From the NCBI GenBank assembly GCA_947471745.1, contig CANJKZ010000774.1, positions 1,674,001 to 1,738,000 on the forward strand: a DNA stretch of 64,000 bases, given 5' to 3'. The notes below the pieces were generated by a model. That model was given only the letters and a program-made list of their open reading frames with translations, did not search any database and had not been told where the DNA came from. Both the position numbers and the translations under genes were made by a program. This DNA comes from Closterium sp. Naga37s-1 (lineage: Eukaryota; Streptophyta; Zygnematophyceae; Desmidiales; Closteriaceae). Below, piece by piece: positions 45,241 to 54,218 of this stretch. Position 1 is the first letter of the stretch; the number at the start of each line of letters is the position of its first letter.

Positions 45241-45374
45241 TGTGAGAATGATAGACGAAAGAATGATTGAATTAGGAAATGAGAAGGGTACAAGTAGGAA
45301 ACACATAAGTGTTGTACCCTCTAAGGACTACCCCACTACAGCCTAGACCGACTATAGTAAATATATGTTTGACA
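45241..45374 (-). repeat. 5' LTR of Copia-C3
   Basis: 134 bp, identical to the 3' LTR, flanked on its right by GCCCA. On the element strand it is followed by TGGTATAGAGC and, a little further, by poly-T/AGGGCCC. Confidence 0.97.
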
Positions 45375-45584
45375 GCCCATACCCCCCCAAGGACAACGAG
45401 CCTGTAACCCTTCCTTAGGATCAATCGGGGATCACCAGTGGACCTCTGACATGGGTCGCAGGGAAATATTTTTGCGCTGATGTGAGGAAGGGCACCGGGT
45501 TTTGCGATACCAGAAAATCTAAGTGCAACGTCTCGACGTTCAAGCTCTACAAGGACGATTGCAAGCGAGCTCCCAAACCCGCCG

Positions 45585-46318
45585 GTAAGTACGCTGCCAC
45601 CCAGGTCGGGACCATAATGATGGCGTAATGATAGCATAATGATGGCGTAATGATGGCATAATTATGGCGTATTGATGACTGCATCATGCGTGGCCTGCAC
45701 ATGTTGTGAGATCATGTCAAAATCTCAAGTCACATTCCGGTTGGCTTGTCACATTTTCAAATCACTCTACTCACTTTGATTCCTCATCAAAAATTCCTGT
45801 TTCGGCCCTCATGGCATTACATTCTTCTTACTGGCCCTGGCATCACATTCTGCTTACTAACCTACGCCATTTCGCCACATCCTACCTGGGCCCCATCGTT
45901 TGTGCCCTTCTCAGCTAGAGGTGCCTTCAGTGACTGGCTAAAGGCGTGGGCCACTGGCGGTACCATTCACTAGCTCTAGTTTGCTGACCCCTCCGGATTG
46001 CGGTCCATCTCAGAGCCCACTTCCAACGGCAGATCACATGGATGCGACCCTGAGAGTACACGCTTGCGTTGCTTGTGGCAGCTTGTGTGGCGCCTCGTGT
46101 GAGCAGTCGACTCATGAACTCGTTTTATCCATCATGCTTTGTTCACAATGCAGTTGTACTTGCTCCTTGTAAACCTACGTTCCATGATGGTAATTGATAG
46201 TAGTTGCCATGAATATACAAGCGAAAACCGTTGTTTCGATATCCGAGAATCTCACATGCATTTCTATATTTAGCATCATGCTGATACACCCACAACAAAG
46301 AGAACTTATCCCCCCATG
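45585..46318. other. Non-coding sequence with an 11-bp repeat
   Basis: Follows the candidate exon donor. About six copies of ATGATGGCGTA (variants ATGATAGCATA) lie at 45613-45680. The rest (45700-46318) is moderate-GC sequence without a recognisable gene or element. Confidence 0.6.
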
Positions 46319-46680
46319 AACAGAACAGGTATGGTCTCATGCATGGAACAGGTATGGCCTCATGCATGGAACAAGTATGACCTCATGCATGGAATAGGTA
46401 TGGCCTCATGCATGGAACAGGTATGACCTCATGCATGGAACAGGTATGACCTCATGCATGGAACAGGTATGGCCTCATGCATGGAGCAGGTATGACCTCA
46501 TGTATGGAACAGGTATGGCCTCATGCATGGAACATGTATGACCTCGTGCATGGAACAGGTATGACCTCGTGCATGGAACAAGTATGACCTCATGCATGGA
46601 ACAGGTATGGCCTCATGCATGGAACAGGTATGGCCTCATGCATGGAACAGGTATGGCATCGTGCATGGAACAGGTATGTC
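46319..46680. repeat. 23-bp minisatellite
   Basis: About fifteen copies of a unit containing GGAACAGGTATGGCCTCATG and then CAT, with variation mainly at GGCC/GACC and CATGCAT/CGTGCAT. ATGCAT is a palindrome in each unit. A single related word, GGCATGGCCTCATGCATGCC, lies at 57486-57505 on the other side of the copia nest. Confidence 0.93.
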
Positions 46681-46990
46681 CCAGGCCCTTAGATTTGTTT
46701 TGGGGTTGTCTGATTTGTCAGACTTGGTACGGAAATGTTGTTTGAACTATCAGAGTAGGTTAAAAAAAAAAGTCTGAAATTTCAGAGTGTCATTTTAAAA
46801 AAGTCTTATTATTCAAAGTTACCATTTGTGATTAGTCTGATTGCAATTTTGTGGGTTTGCTGTCCGTAGGTCAGTTTTTAAACTACATTAATGTAGCACC
46901 GCACAACATGTATGCATAAGTTTACTAGTATCCAACCAATCCCTACTACTAAAAACCATAGTACTACTATACTAGCCTATCCTGTATAAC
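46681..46990. repeat. AT-rich spacer with TCTGAAATTTCAGA palindromes
   Basis: Contains poly-A plus TCTGAAATTTCAGAGT (about 46760-46790) and a decayed second unit (AAAAAAGTCTTATTATTC). The same unit forms a four-copy array at 57310-57440. The remainder, next to the transposase stop, has no recognised feature. Confidence 0.7.
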
Positions 46991-47002
46991 TACTACCACT
47001 CC

Positions 47003-47874
47003 TCAATCATCATCATCACATTCAAGAGCATCATCATCTCCCAAGTCAACTACGTCAATCTCATCTGCAAGCTCTTTGCCCTGCCTGCTCTGTTGTCTTG
47101 CTGCATCGATTGGAGCATTGCTGTGGGGCTTGCGCTTCTTGTAGCTGCGCCAGATCGTGACAATCTCATCCCACATGGGCTCATACTGCATGAGGCTCAT
47201 GCACATGAGATCCCCAAGCCGTGCATCCTTGATCGCCCCTCGCTGCCAGGACTTGATGATGTTTTGCCGCGAGAACCCACGCTCGCACTCCACGATGCTT
47301 AGCGGCAGAACGGCTACTGCCATCCACAACTGCACCAAGTTGGGGTAGTTCTCCCGCCATTTCGGCGTCTTCAGCATGGGAGTGAGTCCCGCATGGAAGC
47401 TGCGCTCGTTCCTGCTGGCCGCTGCAAGTACGGCTTACCTGGCAGGATTTCATCGCTCTGGTCTGCCTTGAACAGAGTGACCAGGGACGACAGCCAGTGA
47501 AGGCATCTGGCGTTCCTCTCTCCTCGTTCCAGTGGATACTCATCAGGGGTGAATAGATTTGCCCCTGCCATTCCCTCCAGGTCGCCAAGCCGTGACTCCT
47601 CATTTGCAGGAAGACCAGAGGAGGTTTTCATTAGCACGAGCCAGGGAAAACGAGCTGACCACTGGGACTTGAACTTGTCGTGTGCATCCTCATACACATC
47701 TGCAATGAGCTCCTCCAAATTGACGTTCAACCATGGACGAGGCTGTTCAGATGAGCCGGCAACGTTGTTCTCGACCACTACCGTCGCAGACGTCTTCCCG
47801 AAGCTAAGCGTCGCCTGCTTAAGTCGGATTTTGCGCGCTGTAACAGTAGCGGGCGGCTTCACGACATGATGCAA
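47003..47874 (-). pseudogene. hAT-type transposase-derived reading frame, C-terminal part
   Basis: Two minus-strand frames, 47874-47440 and 47420-47003, together encode about 290 aa. The downstream part has the hAT C-terminal dimerisation block: NLVQLWMAVAVLPLSIVECERGF, then NIIKSWQR and RLGDLMCMSL, with an acidic tail. The upstream part (LEELIADVYEDAHDKFKSQW, FTPDEYPLERGERN) resembles the region before it in domesticated hAT/ZNF862-like proteins. The frames join if the 17-nt segment 47422-47438 is removed. The N-terminal catalytic region and any zinc finger are missing. Copia-C2 begins 25 bp upstream, so the gene or element was probably cut by that insertion. Confidence 0.7.
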
Positions 47875-48079
47875 TGCAGAACCAACGGTAGGTTCTTCAT
47901 GTCAAATTGCATTTGTATGTGTAGGCTGTAGTGGGGTAGCCTCTACTGAGTACAACACTTTAGGTCAAACCTAGTACTTGTACTCACCCTTGCTTGCTAG
48001 TCAATCATTCCTGCACTGTGATTCTGACATGGTATTCAGAGCAGGAAACCTGTTAAGTTTTTAGGGCACATCGATAGTT

Positions 48080-48650
48080 CCGCTCGTTCCTGCCCGAAGC
48101 GCCCTTGCGCTGTCCGGCCCTGCTCGCACAATGTCGCGCTGCCCTGCAGCTACTCGCACTGCCTGCCCCCCGCACATCGCACCCTGCTGCAGCCTACGAT
48201 TCGCGCCCTGCTGCCCTGCCCAGCGCATGCCGCCCTGCCCTGCAGCCCGCGCCCAGCTGCTCTGCAGCCTGTGCATCCCGCTGCCCTGCACTTAGGCCTG
48301 CGCGCCACCCTGCCCTGCAGCTCGCGAGCCGCACCGCCCTGCCCTGCAGCCAGCGCGTTGCACCCTGCTGCCCTGCCCAGCGCGCGCCCCACTTTCCTGC
48401 GCGGCGCTCCCTGCTGCAGCCCGCGCATCGCGCCCTACTGCCCCGCGCGTCACACCTTGCTGCAGCCCGCGCGCCCCGCTCTACTGCTCCGCGCGTCGCA
48501 CCCTGCTGCAGCCCGCACGTCACTTCCTGCTGCCCTGCGCGTCGCGCCCTGCTGCAGCCCGCGGGTCGCGCTCTGATGCTCCGCACGTCGCGCCCTACTG
48601 CAGCCCGCGCGTTGCGCTCTGCTGCCCCGTGCGTCGCGCCCTGCTTAGTG
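48080..48650 (+). repeat. Leader repeats of Copia-C2
   Basis: Irregular 25-40 bp units of CGCACCCTGCTGCAGCCCGC type, GC-rich and different in sequence from the leaders of C1, C3 and D. They run directly into the remnant of the pre-protease spacer, because gag is deleted. Confidence 0.8.
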
Positions 48651-48689
48651 AGTTGGTTTCTCAGCGATGTGTCATTGGTTCTGTAGAGG

Positions 48690-51408
48690 CTGCTGCTCTA
48701 GGTGCTAGTGAGTCTGCTGCCGCACTCGGTGCTAGTGAGTCTGCTGCTGCTCCAGGTGCCAGTGAGTCTGCTGCAGCTTTAGGTGCTCATGTGTCTACCG
48801 CCACAGGTCCTGCCTCAGCTGAGGCCTTGCACACTTTCACACTTGATCAGGCACGTCACATTGCTTCTTTCGTGACTGCACCGCACACACCACTTGCTGC
48901 ACCGGTACCAGTCTCACTGGCTGACCCCACTGGGGGCCCAGTAGTCGCACGAGCCTCCACTGTCCTCCCGTGTCCAGCAGTCCCCTCCGGTTCTCTGTCA
49001 AGTCTCCACCTCCCCACATGCTCGACGAACTTGGTGAGCAACGCTACCATTCAAGATGTCTGGGTTGATACCTTTATTCCTGGAGGGCAGTGTGTGGCAA
49101 TCTATACGTGCTCCCGGACTGACCGTCACCTAGCTACGTTCACTCGACGGCCTGGGTCTAGTCAAAACACACTGACCACTGCGTCTGCACAGGTGGCTGA
49201 GTCAGGTCAGGTGGCTGCGTCGAGTCAGGTGTCTGCGTCTGGTCAGCTTGCAGCGTCTTGCTCGTGTTGGGTACTCTCCCACCAGACTCTCCTCTGGCAC
49301 CACCGCCTCGGTCACCCCTCACTACCGCGTCTCCGCAGCATGCACTCCCATCTCCTTATCTCTGGGCTTCCCAGGTCCCTGCCCTCCCTCCCGCGCTCGC
49401 CTGCACCGCCCTGCCTTCCCTCCATCGAGGGGCGGCAGCGCGCCGCTCCTCACTCCTCCGAGTTTCCTCCGACCACTGCTCCTCTGTAGACTCTCCGCAT
49501 GGACGTGTGGGGCCCGGCCCCCGTCAGTGGAATGGACCAGGAGCGCTACTTCCTGCTGGTTGTTGACGACTACACACGCTACACCACTGTCTTCCCCTTG
49601 CGGCGCAAGGCGGACGTCAGCGGTGTTTTGATCCCCTGGATCCGTGCTACTCGTCGCCAGCTGTGCAAGCGGTTTCGTCAGGACTTGCCAGTCCTGCGTC
49701 TGCACTCTGACAGGGGCGGTGAGTTCTCTTCCGGCCTCCTTGAGGAGTTCTACCGAGACGAGGGCATCCGCCAGACGTTTATGCTTCCGGCCTCTCCTCA
49801 GTAAAATGGGATTGATGAGCATCACATTGGCTTGATCATGGAGGTTGCTCGTACCTCCATGATCCATGCGGCTGCTCCCCATATTTTGTGGTCGTTTCCG
49901 GTCCAATACGCTGGGCATCAGCTCAACCTCTGGCCCCGTGTCTCTGAGCCAGAGACCTCGCCCACACTCCGGTGGACGGGGAAGGTTGGCGATGCGTCGG
50001 TGTTTCGGGTCTGGGGCGTGCTCTCCCTTGTTCGCGATGCCAAAGCGAGCAAGCTCTCTTGTGGCACTCTCCGCTGCATCTTCCTTGGCTTCCCCACCGA
50101 CGCCCCGCCATGGCAGTTCTACCACCCGCACTCGCGTCGAGTCTTCTCCTCCTAGGACGTCACCTTTGACGAGTCTGTCTGTTTCTACGGACTACACCCA
50201 CACACGTCCCCCTAGCGCCTCTCTTCCTGGTACCAATCCCCCCCCCCGGTAGACCCCCTCCCCCCCACAGGGTCCTGCTCCCTCAGGTGTGTCTCGGGTA
50301 GACCCACCCCCCTTGGTTGAGCCTCTGGAGATCTCTTCTGACTCCCTGGCCCACCTGAGGGAGGTGACCCCGCCGCTGACGACACGGCAGCCACTCGCCG
50401 CTCTCCACGCTTGGAGACACCCCCTGTTTTTCCGCCTCGGCCGTCTTCGCCGCCTCCGCAGCCTACTGCTGTGGACTCTGGAGCTGAGACTGCTGGTGCT
50501 GAGCCTGGGGGTGCTGAGACAGAGGGTGAGGGTTCTGGGGGTGCTGCGCCTATGGGTGCTGCGACTGGGGGTGCTGGTTCTAGGGGTGCTGTGACTAGGG
50601 GTGCTGACTCTGGGGGTGCTGCGAGTCCTAGTGGCGGTGGAGCTGTGGGTGACACTGCTGGAGGTCCTGGAGCTGGACAACCACCGCAGCCTGATCTACT
50701 TGAGACACTCTTGCCGCAGGCGATTCGTGCGTGCATCGTTCGGTGGGGCAGTCCAGGTGGTGGAGGGTACGATACTGATGGTGCTGGAGCTGCTAGTCCT
50801 GGAGGTGCTGGAGGTGCTGGAGGTACTGCTGGAGGTACTAGAGGTGCTGCTGGTGCTGGAGGTGCTGGAGCTACTAGTCCTGGAGGTGCTACTGGTGCTG
50901 GAGGTGCTGGACCTACTAGTCCTGGAGGTACAGCTGGTGGTGGAGGTGCTGGAGCTGCTGGCACTGGAGGTGCTGGTGCTGCTGGAGCTGAAGGCACTAG
51001 AGATGCTGGAGCTGCTGGTCCTAGAGGTGCTCGTACTGGAGGTGCTGGTGCTACTGGTGCTGGAGCTGCGGGAGCTGCTGGTCCTAGAGGTGCTCGTACT
51101 AGAGACCTTGGAGCTGCCGGAGCTGGTGGTGCTTCTCGTGCTCGAGGTGCTACTAGAGCTGTTGGAACTGGAGGTGCTGGAGGTACTGCTGGTGCTGGAG
51201 GCGTTGGAGCTGGAGGTATTGGAGGTACTGGAGGTGCTGGAGCTGCTGGTCCTGGAGATGCTTGTACTAGAGGTGCTGGAGCTGCCGAAGCAGGTGGTGC
51301 CACTGGTGCTGGAGGTGCTGGAGATGCTGGTGCTGCTAGTGTTGGAGGTGCTGGAGGTGCTGGAGGTGCTGCTGGTGCTGGAGGTGCTGGACCTGCTGGT
51401 ACGCTTTG
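48690..51408 (+). pseudogene. Copia-C2 protease-integrase remnant and Gly/Ala-rich spacer
   Basis: ALHTFTLDQARHIASF replaces the expected LDSGASR..F, so the protease active site is lost. The WHHRLGHPS and CIEG region follows, then a TAG at 49487-49489 before TLRMDVWGP. Integrase runs on in 49499-49804 (HSDRGGEF) to a TAA at the QQN motif, then 49832-50155 (ARTSMIHAA, FLGFPTDAP) to another stop. From about 50460 to 51408 the frame is GAGGAG-type spacer. Non-functional. Confidence 0.88.
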
Positions 51409-51670
51409 CAAGGAATACGAAGAGGTGCGGCTAACTGTTTTTGTTGTTGCGGCTCGATACAATGACGACTCGGGCAACTGCTCAATACCGAGTCAGTTGT
51501 TTGTCCTTGCTGTCGCGCTGTATTTTTGTCGAGTCAAAGGTCGCTGACCTTTGACCTTCGCGTAACCTCCAGCTGTTATGTTTGTTGACTCGCTGGTTGC
51601 TTCACTGTAGTCTGCTTCGTTCGTGTTATTGCTTCGATACTTCATAAGTGCCAACTATGTGTTTCCAACA
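51409..51670 (-). repeat. Truncated 3' LTR of Copia-B2
   Basis: 262 bp aligning with 57041-57300; starts at CAAGGAATACGAAGAGGTGC and ends TTTCCAACA. Confidence 0.9.
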
Positions 51671-54196
51671 CTCCCCTTTGCTTCTGGAGTGTCGCTGCTA
51701 ATGACGTGGCCTTGTCCAGTCAGCAGCATGCAGTACTCGAACTTCTGCTTTCCGAGCTTCTTGGTCAAATAATCTGCTGCCATCTCGGACGTGGGACAAT
51801 AGGATAGCTCGAGTGTTCCTTTCTCGATCTCGTCCTTCACGAAGAAGTACCGAAGGGCGATGTGCTTCGTTCGATTCGCGAACCTGCTCTTGTTCGCTGT
51901 GCGAATTGCGGATTGATTGTCGCAGAAGACGGAGAAGCTGGGTAACTTAGCCATTTTTGCTTCTTCCAGCGGTTCGCGAAGGTATAATCCTTCCTTGGTG
52001 GCTGAGCAGAGTGCGATGTATTTTCCTTCAGCTGAGGAGCTAGCGATTAGCTCTTGCTTGTTCGACTGCCATGAAATGGGGCCTATAGGTTCGAGTCGGT
52101 AGATGTAGCCAGTGCAAGATCGCTTGTTGTCAGGGTCTCCAGCGTGATCGGCGTCGACGTAGCCGATTAATTTAGGTGTCGCGGTTTCGGTTTTGTGGTA
52201 AATTAGGCTGACTGTCGGGGTGCTGACGAGGTAGTGTAGAGCGCGATCGAGTTCCCCCATGTGCGTGGCTGTGGGCTTCTTGAGGTAGGTGGCGAGCTGG
52301 CTCGCTGAGTATGATAGATCTGGTTGGCAGGTGACGGCTACAAAGAGGAGGCAGCCTAGCTTTCGTTGGTAGTCGCGTATGCCGGCGAATTCGAGGGGCG
52401 CTGAGATTTCCTTGCAATTTCCGTCGGTGTAACGATATGGCGTGGTGATGGTAGCTGGAGTTAGTCTGAAGCGTTTGGCGATGGTGTCGGCGTATTTTAC
52501 GGCACTGAGGTAGATTGCTTTTTCCCCGTCTTGTATGTTGAGTCCCAGGTACTGTGTCATGGTAGACGAGACGATGAGCGTGAGGTCCCGCTGTAGCTCC
52601 CCTTCAAACCAGGTTGTTATGCCGTCAGTGGAGACTATGTAGAGGAGATCGTCTACGTAGACGATGAGCAGGATGTAGTCGGTCCCTTTAGTGAGTCGGT
52701 ACATTCCTTGGTCATGCGGTAGTTGGCAGAATCCGATGCGGATTAGTCGGGCGTGAAGGTACTGCTGCCACAGTCTTGGGGCTTGCTTGATGCCTTACAG
52801 TGACTTTTGCAGCTGACAGACTTGGTTAGGGTCTGCATTAGACCCATGTGGTTGTTCGACAAAGATTTCAGCATCGACAGGGCCGTAGAGGAAGGCGTTG
52901 GCAACGTCGATTTGATGGAGTTTCTTCCGGTTCATGGCAGCTATCGCGAGGAGAATCCGCAGTGAGGTGTGTCGGCTAACTGGTGCGAAGGTTTCGGTGA
53001 AGTCTCGTCCGTGCTCTTGGTCGAAGCCACGCACGACCCATCGTGCCATGAATTTGTCTATCGTTCTGTCAGCTTTCGTTTTCACGCGAAAAACCCATTT
53101 TCCCATGAGAATGGTCTTGTTGCGTGCCACTCCGATAGGCACGACTTTCCAGGTGTTGCGTTCTTGCAGCGCCTTTAATTATCTGTCCATGGCTTCATGC
53201 CATTTTTGCCTGTGTTCCCCCCCCCAGAGCCTGTTGAACCGTGGCAGTCTCCTTCGGCGGCGCTGCTCCGTGGACGGCGGTGACGAGTCCCAGTATCTGC
53301 ATTCCACTCCGTGTGTAGCGGGGGAGATTTGTGTCCTCGGGATAAGCTGCTTCATCTCCTGATTCTGAATCAGGTAAGAAGTTGGGCCCTATGCGTTCGG
53401 AGACGTTGGTGTCAACCGGTTGGGGTGTAACGTAACCGTTGTCGGCGAAGTCGTAGTAGACTTCGGCGTTGACACTTTCGCGAGGGTTGTCGTCGTCCAT
53501 GGGAATGTCCACTGAGCAGTACGGAAGAGGTCCGGCTTCCTCCAAAGCTCCGTCCATGTTCTGCTCGTCCCCGTCAGCTTCATATGCTGCCGAAGCAAAG
53601 GCTCGGTTGCCACGGAAGCCGCCCATGAGGTCTCGATCTGCTGCCAGGTTGTCCAGGTACGTTTGAAGTGTAAGTCGCTTGTAGAAAATGACATCACGTG
53701 CTGCTACTGTTTCCTTCGAGTGGACGTAAAAAATCTTCCATGCGTTGTAATGTTTTTCGATGCCCAGGTGTAGTCCCCACTGTGCGCGTTGTGAAAATCT
53801 TCTGGCCCTTGCAGTGTGCGGTCGGTACTGTACCATGCACCCAAAAACTCGTAACATTTTTGTGTTGCCCAGTTTTCCTGTCCACAGCAGATGCGGTGAT
53901 GCGTTGTTCGGGAGCGATGATGACGAGAGCAAGTTGTGCAACATGACAGCGTGGTCCATTGCCTCGGGCCACTGGTGGTTGGGCAGTCGCATGCCGCGTA
54001 ACAGTTTGCGCATGGTGTTCTGGAGGGTTCTGTTCATCCGTTCTGCCATGCCTTGCTGTTGATGGGCGCACGGAAGTGAGATGAGTCGCTTGATGCCTCG
54101 TTCTGCGAGGTACTGCTTGAATCTTTGTGACTGATATTCTCCTCCCCCGTCTGACTGGAAGCTTTTCAGCTTTGCTCCTGATTCTCGTTCTGCCAC
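51655..54196 (-). pseudogene. Copia-B2 integrase, reverse transcriptase and RNase H
   Basis: 54196-53195 carries the end of the integrase core (KLKSFQSDGGGEY, HQQQGMAERMNRTLQ with the Glu) and its C-terminal part (RVFGCMVQY, GIEKHYNAWKIF). RT spans about 53142-52500: KWVFRVKTKADR, QIDVANAFLYG, then a stop near 52795 and YILLIVYVDDLLYIV. RNase H has YVDADHAGD, SSAEGKYIAL and FCDNQSAI and ends at 51655, 15 nt inside the LTR. At least three stops or shifts. Confidence 0.88.
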
Positions 54197-54218
54197 AGAT
54201 AGTCAGGCGACGAAGGCT

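Larger units (their letters stand above)
37344..45374 (-). mobile_element. Copia-C3: young, nearly intact copia element, TSD GCCCA
   Basis: LTRs at 37344-37477 and 45241-45374 are 134 bp and identical in every position I compared. GCCCA flanks it at 37339-37343 and 45375-45379. On the minus strand, the PBS-like TGGTATAGAGC is directly next to the 5' LTR and the polypurine tract ATGGGGGTG precedes the 3' LTR. It has a 1.7-kb repeat-filled leader, then gag and pol with only two lesions. This is the youngest insertion in the window by LTR identity. Confidence 0.97.
37277..45451 (-). mobile_element. Solo LTR of the TRIM family, TSD TGGGT, split by Copia-C3
   Basis: The pieces are 37277-37343 and 45375-45451. 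Together (minus one Copia-C3 TSD) they match the 138-bp LTRs at 17002-17553. TGGGT at 37272-37276 and 45452-45456 flanks the whole. The independent target duplication shows that this 138-bp unit is a genuine LTR and that the family has moved more than once. Confidence 0.93.
37241..45584 (+). pseudogene. Candidate cysteine-rich host exon split by 8 kb of nested insertions
   Basis: With the TRIM solo LTR and one copy of its TSD removed, 37241-37276 joins 45457-45584. This gives a 164-nt segment bounded by AACTTTTCAG and G/GTAAGT. One frame is open throughout (AFCTSPFRDEWVAGKYFC, then GFCDTRKSKC, then YKDDCKRAPKPAG) and has cysteines at relative positions 3, 18, 28, 35 and 47. I do not recognise the family. 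The open frame across the join and the good splice signals suggest a former gene, but it is only about 54 codons, so chance is possible. Confidence 0.4.
47900..51408 (+). mobile_element. Copia-C2: copia element truncated before RT
   Basis: The 5' LTR is 47900-48029 (130 bp, TGTCAAATTGCATTTG...GATTCTGACA), followed by PBS TGGTATTCAGAGCAGG. Leader repeats, almost no gag, protease to integrase, and the Gly/Ala-rich spacer follow. The spacer ends at 51408 exactly where a truncated Copia-B2 LTR starts, so RT, RNase H and the 3' LTR are deleted. The protease-to-integrase sequence is closest to Copia-D. Confidence 0.9.

Noticed and set aside
46319..46680. Centromeric or telomeric satellite
   Set aside because: Only about fifteen 23-bp units occur, unlike the TTTAGGG telomere repeat and far too short for centromeric satellite.
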